Of a stretch of DNA of 64,000 nt, positions 26,733-35,532 are shown one piece after another. Under the pieces are notes generated by a model that searched no databases, was not told the origin of the DNA, and worked only from the letters and a program-made list of their open reading frames with translations. Source of the DNA: Lactobacillus sp. ESL0701 (GTDB lineage: Bacteria > Bacillota > Bacilli > Lactobacillales > Lactobacillaceae); contig NZ_JAQTIC010000004.1 in NCBI RefSeq assembly GCF_029433445.1, positions 1 through 64,000 on the forward strand, given 5' to 3'. Made by a program: the position numbers and the translations under genes. Position 1 is the first letter of the stretch; every line of letters begins with the position of its first letter.

Positions 26733-27419
26733 ATGGTAAGCACGAAATTTGTTAATCAACTAAATGACAAATATAAAATTAAATTTAATAATCCAAAATT
26801 ATTGGAAGAAGCATTCACTCACTCCTCATATGCCAATGAGCATCCACAGGATGGTGTGCGTGATTATGAAAAGCTGGAATTTTTGGGAGACGCGGTATTG
26901 GAATTGGCAATTTCTGACTACTTATATCGCCACTTTACCGAATTAAATGAGGGCGAATTAACGCGAATGCGGTCTAATATTGTTGACACTGAAGGCTTTG
27001 CGAAATTTGCTAAAAAGTTTGGCTTTCCTGCAGAAATTAATTTAGGTCATGGTGAAGAAAAAGCTGGCGCCCGTTCGCGTAAGACATTACTTGAAGACGT
27101 GTTTGAGGCCTTCAATGGTGCGCTTTTCCTTGATCAAGGCATGAATGCAGTTGAATATTTTCTCCATTTAACTGTTTATCCGTTGATTGATGCTGGTAAG
27201 TTTGATGCATCACGTGATTATAAGACCGACTTGCAGGAATTCTTACAGCAAGATGGTCCAGTTAAAATCGAATATCAAGTGATTAAGGAAGAGCAACTTC
27301 CGTCGCGTTTTACGGTTCAATTACGTGTTAATGGTCAAGATGTCTCCCAAGGTACAGGTCACAACAAAAAGTCCGCAGAGCAGGACGCGGCAAAGGCTGC
27401 CTTGGCTAAGAAGCGCTAG
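26733..27419 (+). CDS. rnc: Ribonuclease III
   Basis: 228 residues. Cuts double-stranded RNA, mainly rRNA precursors. N-terminal nuclease domain with HSSYANEH and the catalytic signature LEFLGDAVLELA; C-terminal double-stranded RNA-binding domain from about residue 155, ending GHNKKSAEQDAAKAAL. ATG with AAAGGAG upstream. It heads rnc-smc-ftsY; in most Firmicutes acpP precedes it directly. Confidence 0.97.
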   Translation: MVSTKFVNQLNDKYKIKFNNPKLLEEAFTHSSYANEHPQDGVRDYEKLEFLGDAVLELAISDYLYRHFTELNEGELTRMRSNIVDTEGFAKFAKKFGFPAEINLGHGEEKAGARSRKTLLEDVFEAFNGALFLDQGMNAVEYFLHLTVYPLIDAGKFDASRDYKTDLQEFLQQDGPVKIEYQVIKEEQLPSRFTVQLRVNGQDVSQGTGHNKKSAEQDAAKAALAKKR

Positions 27420-27429
27420 GGGGTAGCTT

Positions 27430-30400
27430 GTGCCATTAACAGAACTAATAATTGACGGTTTTAAATCTTTTGCGGAAAAGACAAAGATTGAATTTGACAG
27501 GGGAATTACCGGTATTGTAGGTCCAAACGGCAGTGGTAAAAGTAATATTACTGAAGCCATTCGTTGGGTAATGGGCGAGTCACGAGCCAAGTCACTGCGC
27601 GGCTCAAACATGAAGGACGTTATTTTTGCCGGTAGTGAATTTCGTAAGGGTGCCAATCACGCTGAAGTGACGATGGTGTTTGATAATCAAAACCGCCAGC
27701 TCAATTTTGATGACGATCAAGTCACGGTTACAAGGCGAATTTTGCTCTCAGGTGATAATGAGTACCTCATTAACAAGCATTCAGTTAGACAGCGCGATGT
27801 TCGCGCACTTTTTTTGGACTCTGGGATTTCACAAGATAGTCTGGCGATTATTTCTCAGGGGCGTGTCGATCAAATCCTAAATTCACGACCTGAGGCACGT
27901 CGAGTTCTCTTTGAAGAAGCTGCGGGCGTGCTTCATTTTAAAAAGCAAAAGGAAGCTGCCAGTCAGCAGCTTGAACAAACAACTGACAACTTGGTCAGAA
28001 TTAATGATTTGGTTAAGGAATTAGAGCAGCGCATTGAGCCGTTACATGAGCAAAGTTCGTTAGCTAAGGAGTACCAATTTCAAAAACAGGGTCTTGACCA
28101 AAAATTAAAAACTCTCTTAGCTTTTGAAATTGCTGATTTGGATCAGCAAAAAACACAGGTGCAAAAACAGGTGGATGAGAATCAAATTCTGCTTTCTAAG
28201 CTTGATCGTGAAGTTAAGGAATCACAGAGTGCGGTCACAACTAAGCGAAACGAGTATAAGCAGCTTAGTGATCAGCGTGAGCAAGTACAAGCAGATCTTT
28301 TGGCTTTAACGAAAAAATTGTCGGATTTAAATGCTAATTTGCAAGTCGCGGAACAGAGTAAACAGTATAGTAAAGCAACTAAGAAGGAATATCAGTCTGA
28401 ATTAAAGGATTTAAATGAGCAGGTTACCCAAGGTCAAGCTGATGATGAGAAGCTAATTGAGCAAAAGACAGCTTTAATTAGTGAGCAGCAGCTCTTGCAA
28501 AGACAGCGGGCCGATTTGACTGCTGAATTAAATGAAAATCCCACTGCCCTTAATCAAAAATTAGATGATTTACGTTCTGATTATATTCAATTATTGCAGG
28601 ATCAAACTTCTAATAATAATGAAATTGTTTATCTTAATTCTGAATTAAAAAGAACCCGCGATGATAGCAGTTATCAAAATAATGATGTGACCGCTGAATT
28701 AACTAAGGCAACGACCGAGTTAAGCAGGCTAAAAACAGAGGGACAAGCACTTAAAGATAAACGGACAAAAAAGCAGGAGCAAGCTGCTGAATTAACAACA
28801 AAACAAGCTGACGTTCAAAAGGAGCTAACTAACTTACGCCAAGTTGTCAGTGAGAATACACACCAGCTAAATCAAATTAGTGCAAGGTATGACGCCTTAG
28901 AAAATATCCGCAAACGTCATGAAGGTTACTATTATGGTGTTAAGAATGTTCTGAATAATATTGCCGATTATCCCGGAATTATTGGGGCAATTGGTGAGTT
29001 GATTTCGTTTCCGGCAGAGCTTGAAGCAGCGATGGCGACGGCACTTGGTGGTGGCGTGCAAGATTTGGTCGCTGCGACTAGGTCAGATGCGCGGGATGCG
29101 ATTAATCAATTAAAGCGGCGCCATGCTGGGCGAGCTACCTTTTTACCACTTGATGGCTTAAAACAGTACACGATTCCAGCTTCGACTGTGCGCAGTTTGC
29201 AGTCTTTTGCAGGTTATCAAGGTATTGCCAGCGATTTGGTAGAAAGTTCCAGCAAGGAAGACATCAGTCCGGCAATTAATTACCTTCTTGGTAGTACGGT
29301 GATTGTTGATACGATTGACAATGCCTTGCAAATTTCGCAGCGCATCGGTCGCTATCGCATTGTTACTTTAGACGGTGATATTATTTCACCAGGTGGTTCA
29401 ATGACTGGTGGCGTGCGCAATCAAAAGAACAATTCACCGCTGCAAACAACTGCTGAATTAACGCAGCTTAAACAAAAGCTTGAAAAATTAAAGGCAATTT
29501 TGTCTACTGATCAAACAGCTTTAACCGCGTTAGTTAAGCAAGATGAGGAATTAACACAAGACTTGGCTGATGTTAAGCAAAAATTGCAAGAAGTCAGTCG
29601 TGATTTGGGCGAAGCCGTGCTTTCTTACCAAAATCAGGAAAAGGAAGTTAACCGGCTAAAAGCTGCCAATCAGTTGTTTGAATCACGCAGAGAAGAACGC
29701 GACAAGCAAATTACGGCACTAACTGAGAAGATTAAGCAGGCTGACCAGCAAAAAGCACATTTTGTTACTGAAATTGCTGACCAAAAAGCTAAAATTGGTC
29801 AACTTCAGGAACGAATTAAGAACTTTACAACTTTAAACCAAAAGGTTCAGGACAAGTTGGCTGAACTTGATCCCCAAATTGCAGTTTATACTAATAAATT
29901 AGAAAATCTTGTTAGTCAGCAGCAGGCAAATCAAGCGAAATTAGCCGACCAGCAACAGCAAATTAAGACTTTGACAACTAAGTTGGCGACCTTAGAGCAT
30001 AATGGTCAGCTTGACCAGCAGAAGCAGCAGCAGCTCCATCAGGAAAGTCAGGCTGGAGTTGAGCAAAAGTCCCAATTGCAAGAGCAACTTAATGCTTTGA
30101 GTTCACAATTAGGTCAATTTGATGCACAAATCAATCAGTTAGATCAAGTTGCCAGTCGTAATTATGATTTGCGTAAGGATGCCGCAACTGAGCAAGAGGG
30201 ACTTTCAGTTAAAATTGCCCAGTTTACCAGTAAGATTGACCAGCGACTTGAAACTTTGAATAAAGATTACTCGCTGACTTATGAAGCTGCCTTGGCTCAG
30301 GCTGAAGGTGAAAATGATGTGGCAACTCGTAAGCAACTGCAAAAAGAGGTTAAATTGCACCGCATGTCACTTGAAGATATTGGTCCCGTTAACTTAAAGT

Positions 30401-30993
30401 CAATTGAAGAATACGAAGAAGTTAAGGCGCGGTATGACTTTTTGAATAATCAGCAAAATGATTTGTTAAAAGCACGTGATGATTTGCGCCAGTCAATGAC
30501 TGAGTTGGACCAAGAAGTCGGCAGTCGCTTTAGTAAAACTTTTACGGCGGTTGCCAAGAGCTTTAAGGAACTGTTCCCAGTTGTGTTTGGCGGCGGGAAT
30601 GCCAAGCTAGTCTTGACCGATCCTGATGATTTGTTAACAACCGGTGTCGAGATTATTGCTCAGCCGCCTGGCAAAAAATTGCAGCGCTTGAGTCTTTTAT
30701 CTGGCGGCGAACGGGCATTAACGGCCATCACGTTATTATTTGCGATGTTAAAAGTTAAACCGGTGCCATTTTGCGTTTTGGATGAGGTAGAAGCTGCACT
30801 TGATGATGCAAATGTGACGCGGTTCGCGCAATTTTTAGAAAAGTATGACATGCATACACAATTTATTGTGATAACGCACCGTCGCGGGACAATGGAACGA
30901 GCTGACCAACTATATGGTGTTGTTATGCAGGAGTCTGGCGTTTCGCAAGTCTTTTCAGTATCGTTAAAGCAATTAAAGAATGAGGTGAACTAA
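27430..30993 (+). CDS. smc: Chromosome segregation ATPase SMC
   Basis: 1187 residues, GTG start. Forms the SMC-ScpAB condensin that compacts and separates chromosomes. Walker A GPNGSGKSN at 31-39, long Q/E/K-rich coiled coils on either side of a hinge near residues 510-670 (with the GGGVQDLVAATRSDARDAI region), C-terminal signature LSGGERALTAI and Walker B FCVLDEVEAALDD. The coiled coils are unusually rich in glutamine, as in other lactobacilli. 10 nt after rnc, 2 nt before ftsY. Confidence 0.97.
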   Translation: MPLTELIIDGFKSFAEKTKIEFDRGITGIVGPNGSGKSNITEAIRWVMGESRAKSLRGSNMKDVIFAGSEFRKGANHAEVTMVFDNQNRQLNFDDDQVTVTRRILLSGDNEYLINKHSVRQRDVRALFLDSGISQDSLAIISQGRVDQILNSRPEARRVLFEEAAGVLHFKKQKEAASQQLEQTTDNLVRINDLVKELEQRIEPLHEQSSLAKEYQFQKQGLDQKLKTLLAFEIADLDQQKTQVQKQVDENQILLSKLDREVKESQSAVTTKRNEYKQLSDQREQVQADLLALTKKLSDLNANLQVAEQSKQYSKATKKEYQSELKDLNEQVTQGQADDEKLIEQKTALISEQQLLQRQRADLTAELNENPTALNQKLDDLRSDYIQLLQDQTSNNNEIVYLNSELKRTRDDSSYQNNDVTAELTKATTELSRLKTEGQALKDKRTKKQEQAAELTTKQADVQKELTNLRQVVSENTHQLNQISARYDALENIRKRHEGYYYGVKNVLNNIADYPGIIGAIGELISFPAELEAAMATALGGGVQDLVAATRSDARDAINQLKRRHAGRATFLPLDGLKQYTIPASTVRSLQSFAGYQGIASDLVESSSKEDISPAINYLLGSTVIVDTIDNALQISQRIGRYRIVTLDGDIISPGGSMTGGVRNQKNNSPLQTTAELTQLKQKLEKLKAILSTDQTALTALVKQDEELTQDLADVKQKLQEVSRDLGEAVLSYQNQEKEVNRLKAANQLFESRREERDKQITALTEKIKQADQQKAHFVTEIADQKAKIGQLQERIKNFTTLNQKVQDKLAELDPQIAVYTNKLENLVSQQQANQAKLADQQQQIKTLTTKLATLEHNGQLDQQKQQQLHQESQAGVEQKSQLQEQLNALSSQLGQFDAQINQLDQVASRNYDLRKDAATEQEGLSVKIAQFTSKIDQRLETLNKDYSLTYEAALAQAEGENDVATRKQLQKEVKLHRMSLEDIGPVNLKSIEEYEEVKARYDFLNNQQNDLLKARDDLRQSMTELDQEVGSRFSKTFTAVAKSFKELFPVVFGGGNAKLVLTDPDDLLTTGVEIIAQPPGKKLQRLSLLSGGERALTAITLLFAMLKVKPVPFCVLDEVEAALDDANVTRFAQFLEKYDMHTQFIVITHRRGTMERADQLYGVVMQESGVSQVFSVSLKQLKNEVN

Positions 30994-30995
30994 AA

Positions 30996-32450
30996 GTGGG
31001 CTTATTTGATAAAATTAAGAAATCACTGTTTGGTAATAAGGAAAAAGAAGCTGAAGTAGAGCCGAAGATTGAACCAGAAAAGCAGGACGCAACGGCTAAT
31101 TCTGAACTGGGAGCTAACACTGACACTGATAATGTTGAAAGTGAAACTGAAAAACCAATAGAGTCAGCTATATCAGAGAGCGGAAGTGCTTCTGAAAGTG
31201 AAACTGCATCACAATCTGAATCTAGTTCGGCTGCTAAAAGTGATGTTGAGTCACAGTCTGTATCTATTTCAGAGAGCGCAAGTACTTCTGTAAGTGAATC
31301 TGAATCACAGCATGAATCTGTGTCAGAAAGTGAAAGTATTTCTGTAAGTGAATCTGCATCAGAATCAACATCTGTAAGTCAAACAATGTCTGCTGCGCCA
31401 AGTGAATCAACTGTGGCAAGTATGTCTGCGATTGAAGAAGTAGCTTCAGCTCAAACGCAGTCTGAATCTCAAGCAGAACCAGAGCCAGAAGCTGAAACTC
31501 AGGATCAAGAAGGGCAAGACCAGACTGAATTGTACGAAAAGGGACTTGCTAAGACTAACAAGGGCTTTGGTGCAAGATTAAATCAGTTTTTCGCAAAATT
31601 TAGATCAGTTGATGAAGATTTCTTTGATGATTTGGAAGAATTGTTGATTGAGTCAGATGTTGGCTTTGAAACGGCTGAAGAACTGACAACCGAATTAAAA
31701 GACGAAGCCAAACTGCAAAAGGCAAAGTCTCACGATGATTTAAAAAAATTAATCGTGGAAAAGCTGGTCGACCTTTACGACAAGAATGGGGATGCCGAAA
31801 ACGAAAAGTTGCGTTCTCATCAGGATGGCAAACCCAATATTTATCTTTTTGTCGGAGTCAATGGAGCTGGCAAGACAACTACAATTGGTAAACTTGCAAA
31901 ACGGTTTAAAGACCAAGGCAAGTCGGTCTTAATGGCAGCCGCCGATACTTTCAGAGCTGGTGCGGTTGAACAGCTGGTTGAATGGGGCAAGCGGGTTGAT
32001 GTTCCCGTAGTAACAGGACAAGAACAGGCAGACCCAGCATCGGTTGTTTATGATGCAACAGCAAGAGCAATCAAGGAACATGTGGACTACTTATTGGTTG
32101 ATACGGCTGGTCGTTTGCAAAATAAGAAGAACTTGATGAGCGAACTTGAAAAAATCGAACGGATTATCAAAAAGCAGGCTCCAGACGAACCAACAGAAAC
32201 TCTCTTGGTTTTAGACGGTTCAACAGGGCAGAACGCCTTGTTGCAAGCAAAAGATTTTGATAAAACAACTAAATTAACGGGTTTAGTTCTAACCAAATTA
32301 GACGGTTCTTCAAAAGGCGGCGTGGTCTTAGCAATTAGAAACGAAATGAAGCTGCCGGTAAAACTAGTTGGCTTAGGCGAGAAGCCTGAAGATCTTGCTG
32401 ATTTTGATGCAGCAAATTATGCTGTTGGTCTTTTTCATGATTTGGTATAA
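30996..32450 (+). CDS. ftsY: Signal recognition particle receptor FtsY with serine-rich acidic N-terminal region
   Basis: 484 residues, GTG start after GAGGTGAAC. Docks ribosome-SRP complexes at the membrane. The C-terminal NG GTPase domain (from about residue 180) is canonical: GVNGAGKTTT near 286, DTFRAGA, DTAGR and TKLDG. The N-terminus begins with a short amphipathic stretch MGLFDKIKKSLFGNK that could bind lipid. Residues 57-158 are a low-complexity insert in which serine recurs at nearly every second position (SES, SVS, SAS units), unlike the usual Glu-rich A domain. This pattern is better known from cell-surface serine-rich adhesins; here it sits in a cytosolic protein with no signal peptide. 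Confidence 0.95.
   Translation: MGLFDKIKKSLFGNKEKEAEVEPKIEPEKQDATANSELGANTDTDNVESETEKPIESAISESGSASESETASQSESSSAAKSDVESQSVSISESASTSVSESESQHESVSESESISVSESASESTSVSQTMSAAPSESTVASMSAIEEVASAQTQSESQAEPEPEAETQDQEGQDQTELYEKGLAKTNKGFGARLNQFFAKFRSVDEDFFDDLEELLIESDVGFETAEELTTELKDEAKLQKAKSHDDLKKLIVEKLVDLYDKNGDAENEKLRSHQDGKPNIYLFVGVNGAGKTTTIGKLAKRFKDQGKSVLMAAADTFRAGAVEQLVEWGKRVDVPVVTGQEQADPASVVYDATARAIKEHVDYLLVDTAGRLQNKKNLMSELEKIERIIKKQAPDEPTETLLVLDGSTGQNALLQAKDFDKTTKLTGLVLTKLDGSSKGGVVLAIRNEMKLPVKLVGLGEKPEDLADFDAANYAVGLFHDLV
31164..31469 (+). repeat. Degenerate serine-rich repeat inside ftsY
   Basis: About 300 nt encoding alternating Ser with Glu, Val, Ala or Ile. Imperfect DNA repeats are visible: TCTGTAAGTGAATCTG occurs near 31287 and 31342, and GAGAGCGNAAGTNCTTCTG near 31175 and 31274. 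Such tracts can change length by slippage or unequal recombination. Confidence 0.8.
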
Positions 32451-32451
32451 T
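32443..32451 (+). promoter_or_regulatory. Extended -10 promoter overlapping the ftsY stop, for pepD
   Basis: TGGTATAAT, same form as the rnc promoter. Start near 32458, giving a leader of about 17 nt that still contains AAAAGGAG before the pepD ATG. It would allow pepD to be expressed apart from the SMC/SRP operon. Confidence 0.45.
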
Positions 32452-32474
32452 AATCAAAACAAAAGGAGAAAATT

Positions 32475-33899
32475 ATGAAAGAATATAGTGCATGTACAAC
32501 CATTTTGGTTGGTAAAAATGCTTCAATTGATGGTTCAACAATGATTGCCCGCAACGATGACACTTTTCGGCCAATTACGCCGCAAAAGTTTATTATTCAT
32601 CCTGCTGCTCATGGTGAAAAAGGTCGCAAGATTAAGTCTTGGCTGAATAAATTCACGCTTGACCTGCCTGAGGATGCGCAAGCTGTACCAGCTGTTCCTA
32701 ATGTTGACTACCAACACCGCGGCTATTATGACGAAAGTGGTATTAATCAAGAAAATGTTGCCATGTCTTGTACCGAGTCAACTTATGGCAATGAACGTGC
32801 TTTGGCTTTTGATCCATTGGTTAAAGATGGTTTAGATGAAGACTGTATGCAATCCGTTGTTTTGCCATATATTCATTCTGCTAAACATGGGGTGGAATAT
32901 TTAGGCAAATTGATTGCTAAGTATGGTTCACCTGCTGGTAACTCAGTTCTGTTCAGCGATCAAGATGAAGTTTGGTACATGGAAATTGTTACTGGTCACC
33001 ACTGGGTCGCTCAGAGAATACCAGATGATGCTTATGCAATTGCTGCTAACCGGGTTTCGATTGAACAAGTTGATTTTAATGATCCAGCTAACTTTATGTG
33101 GAGTGAAGGCATTCAAGAATTTGTCACCGCGCATCACTTAAATACCGATCACGAAGGTTGGAACTTCCGGCATATCTTTGGTACTTACACAGAACAAGAC
33201 CGCCACTACAATACCAATCGCGTTTGGTACGGTCAAAAGTACTTCAATCCCGAAATTGAACAAGACCCAACTGATGGTGACTTGCCATTTATCCGCCGGG
33301 CAGCCAAGAAGATTACGCGTGAAGATATCGAATTTGTATTAGGCAGTCATTATCAAGACACGCCTTATGATCCATTTGGCAAGGGAACTGAAGAAGAGAA
33401 GCACCGTTTCCGTCCAATTGGTTTGAACAGAACGCAAAACTCGCATATTTTGCAAATTAGGAATGATGTTGACCGCGACAAGGCCGCAATCATGTGGTTA
33501 TGTATTGGTGGTCCAACTTTTACACCATTTGTGCCGTTCTTTGCAAATATGAACGACACAGACCCATCATACAGTAATACTTCAATGGACTACAACATGA
33601 GTGACGCTTGGTGGTATTACAAGTCATTGGCTGCAATCGTTGAAAGTCATTATCCGCAATTTGTGCAGTTAGATACCGACTACTTGAAGGATTTGAACCA
33701 ATACTTCCGCCGGAGAGTTGAAGATGTTATTGCCGGTGCTGAAGCTAAAAGTGGCAGCGAATTGACAGATTATTTGACTAAGGCAAACCAAGAAACGGTT
33801 GCTTATACCCGCAAACAATCAGAAAAATTGTGGGGTCAGATGATGATTGATTCAATTAACATGTCGAAATTGACCTTTAATATGGATGAAAATTTATAG
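32475..33899 (+). CDS. pepD: Dipeptidase PepD (peptidase family C69)
   Basis: 474 residues. An N-terminal-nucleophile dipeptidase of the lactobacillar proteolytic system, cytosolic, splitting a broad range of dipeptides. The likely nucleophile is Cys7 in YSACTTILVG, followed by the family segment DGSTMIARNDD. In active homologues the nucleophile can become N-terminal by processing; that is family knowledge. It lies between ftsY and ylxM, where SRP genes are normally contiguous, next to two amino-acid permeases. Confidence 0.92.
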   Translation: MKEYSACTTILVGKNASIDGSTMIARNDDTFRPITPQKFIIHPAAHGEKGRKIKSWLNKFTLDLPEDAQAVPAVPNVDYQHRGYYDESGINQENVAMSCTESTYGNERALAFDPLVKDGLDEDCMQSVVLPYIHSAKHGVEYLGKLIAKYGSPAGNSVLFSDQDEVWYMEIVTGHHWVAQRIPDDAYAIAANRVSIEQVDFNDPANFMWSEGIQEFVTAHHLNTDHEGWNFRHIFGTYTEQDRHYNTNRVWYGQKYFNPEIEQDPTDGDLPFIRRAAKKITREDIEFVLGSHYQDTPYDPFGKGTEEEKHRFRPIGLNRTQNSHILQIRNDVDRDKAAIMWLCIGGPTFTPFVPFFANMNDTDPSYSNTSMDYNMSDAWWYYKSLAAIVESHYPQFVQLDTDYLKDLNQYFRRRVEDVIAGAEAKSGSELTDYLTKANQETVAYTRKQSEKLWGQMMIDSINMSKLTFNMDENL

Positions 33900-33904
33900 T
33901 AAAT

Positions 33905-33939
33905 AAAAAAGCCTTAACCGTGATGGTTAAGGCTTTTTT
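33905..33939. terminator. Bidirectional terminator between pepD and permease 1
   Basis: A perfect 15-bp stem AAAAAAGCCTTAACC (33905-33919) with 33925-33939 and a 5-nt loop. It serves both convergent genes. Confidence 0.93.
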
Positions 33940-33948
33940 AGTTTGAAG

Positions 33949-35373
33949 TTATAACTTGTTCATTGCGGAATGGTGCATGCCATAGAGGTAATAAATAATG
34001 ATGCCAACTATTGTCCAAACTAGCATGTATTCTTTTGCTTGATTATCCAAGCCTAGGAAGACGGCAAATGATCCTAAGAATGCGAGAAACGGCAAAACCG
34101 GATAGAGCGGCATTTTAAATGCGGGATCGGCAATGTCGTGACCTTCGCGTGGTCGTAAACGATAAATACCAATTGACACAAACATAAAGGCAATTAATGT
34201 TCCCGCAGATACTAATTGAGTTAAAAAGGCAAAGGGAATAAAGGCTGAAATGACAATGGCAATAATGGCAACTGTCCATAATGCTGTTGCTGGGCGGTGA
34301 TCCGGATTAAGTTTACCTAATTTCTTTGGTAACATGCCATCACGACCAAAAGAGTAGACTAGCCGTGAACTTGCCATACATAGGCCAATTAAGGCAGTAA
34401 ACATACCCAAGACTGCTACTGATTGAACAATGATTGCAACACCGCCATGACCGGTTTGGCGTAAAGCATAACCGACAGGTTCAGCAGAGTTAAGATACTG
34501 ATGGTAAGGAACCATGCCGACAAGTACTAAGCTTACAGCGACAAATAAGACAACAGCAATTAATAATGAACCAATAATTCCACGAGGCATGGTCTTTTGC
34601 GGGTTAATTGCTTCAGCAGAATTAGAAGCGATTGTGTCGAAGCCTAAGAAGGAAATATAAATCATGGAAACACCAGCATAAATTCCCTGCCAGCCGCCGA
34701 ATGGTCCGTGTGCGGTAGGACGATAATGTGGAATGAACGGCACGAAATTGGCAGCCTTAATTGCTGTTAAACCGACAACAACAAAAAGTACAATTGCCAA
34801 AACTTTAACAACGACTAAGACATTTTCAACGCGGGATGCCTTGGATACCCCAAAACTAACTAAGATTGCGGCAAGAATGATAGCAATTAGTGCTACTAGG
34901 TCAACCACGCCGCCATTAACACCTAGTGGGTTAGCTAAGGCTGCCGGTAATTTCCAACCTAAAGGGGCAATTAGTGCCCGCAAGTTGGCTGACAAGCCCG
35001 AACTAACAAAGGCCATACCAATTAAGTATTCGGCTAAAAGCGCCCAGCCAGAAATCCAGCCCCAAAATTCGCCGAAGACGACGTTAATCCATGAATATAC
35101 CGAACCAGCAAAGGGCATTGCTGCCGCCATTTCGGCATAGGCAAAAGCTACTAGTCCAGCAACGATTGAGGCAATAACACAAGAGATAGCAACTGCTGGT
35201 CCCGTGTGCAGTGCTGCAACTTCACCTGGCAGTGTGAAGATTGAGGTGGAAACGATTGTCCCAACGCCAAGAGCCAAAAAGTCACGTACCTTTAAGGTGC
35301 GCACCAAATGACCATCTTTTTCTTGATAAATATTAGGATCTTCCTTACGGTTCATGGTTTGCCAAAGCTTCAA
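33949..35373 (-). CDS. APC-family amino-acid permease 1
   Basis: 474 residues, TTG start with GGAGGT 7 nt upstream (an ATG start would lose six residues of the conserved N-terminus). About 12 membrane segments; begins with a charged cytosolic stretch MKLWQTMNRKEDPN, then LGVGTIVSTSIFTLPGEVAA, the APC helix 1 glycine motif. Resembles the YfnA/CAT-like cationic or branched-chain permeases, but substrate cannot be read from sequence. Strongly similar throughout to the next gene, so the pair comes from duplication. Confidence 0.85.
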   Translation of the reverse strand: MKLWQTMNRKEDPNIYQEKDGHLVRTLKVRDFLALGVGTIVSTSIFTLPGEVAALHTGPAVAISCVIASIVAGLVAFAYAEMAAAMPFAGSVYSWINVVFGEFWGWISGWALLAEYLIGMAFVSSGLSANLRALIAPLGWKLPAALANPLGVNGGVVDLVALIAIILAAILVSFGVSKASRVENVLVVVKVLAIVLFVVVGLTAIKAANFVPFIPHYRPTAHGPFGGWQGIYAGVSMIYISFLGFDTIASNSAEAINPQKTMPRGIIGSLLIAVVLFVAVSLVLVGMVPYHQYLNSAEPVGYALRQTGHGGVAIIVQSVAVLGMFTALIGLCMASSRLVYSFGRDGMLPKKLGKLNPDHRPATALWTVAIIAIVISAFIPFAFLTQLVSAGTLIAFMFVSIGIYRLRPREGHDIADPAFKMPLYPVLPFLAFLGSFAVFLGLDNQAKEYMLVWTIVGIIIYYLYGMHHSAMNKL

Positions 35374-35481
35374 CTAAATTACCTCCATAGGATAAAATTA
35401 TTTTTTGATAATAAAATTAAATAATAATTAATAATAATGCAAAATATTTTAATCGTCAAATTTAACCTCATTAGCAAACTA

Positions 35482-35514
35482 AAAACGCAGCTAGGTTGTC
35501 TAGCTGCGTTTTTT
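35482..35514 (-). terminator. Terminator after permease 2
   Basis: A perfect 13-bp stem AAAACGCAGCTAG (35482-35494) with 35500-35512, 5-nt loop, T-run on the minus strand. It separates the two permease transcripts. The remaining 100 nt upstream of permease 1 are AT-rich with no clear -35. Confidence 0.88.
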
Positions 35515-35532
35515 AAAAGTTGAAAATTAAAG

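Noticed and set aside
34733-35140. 135-codon plus-strand frame opposite permease 1
   Set aside because: Rich in Thr, Ala and Lys as expected from the reverse of a membrane protein; a matching shadow appears opposite permease 2, explained by paralogy.
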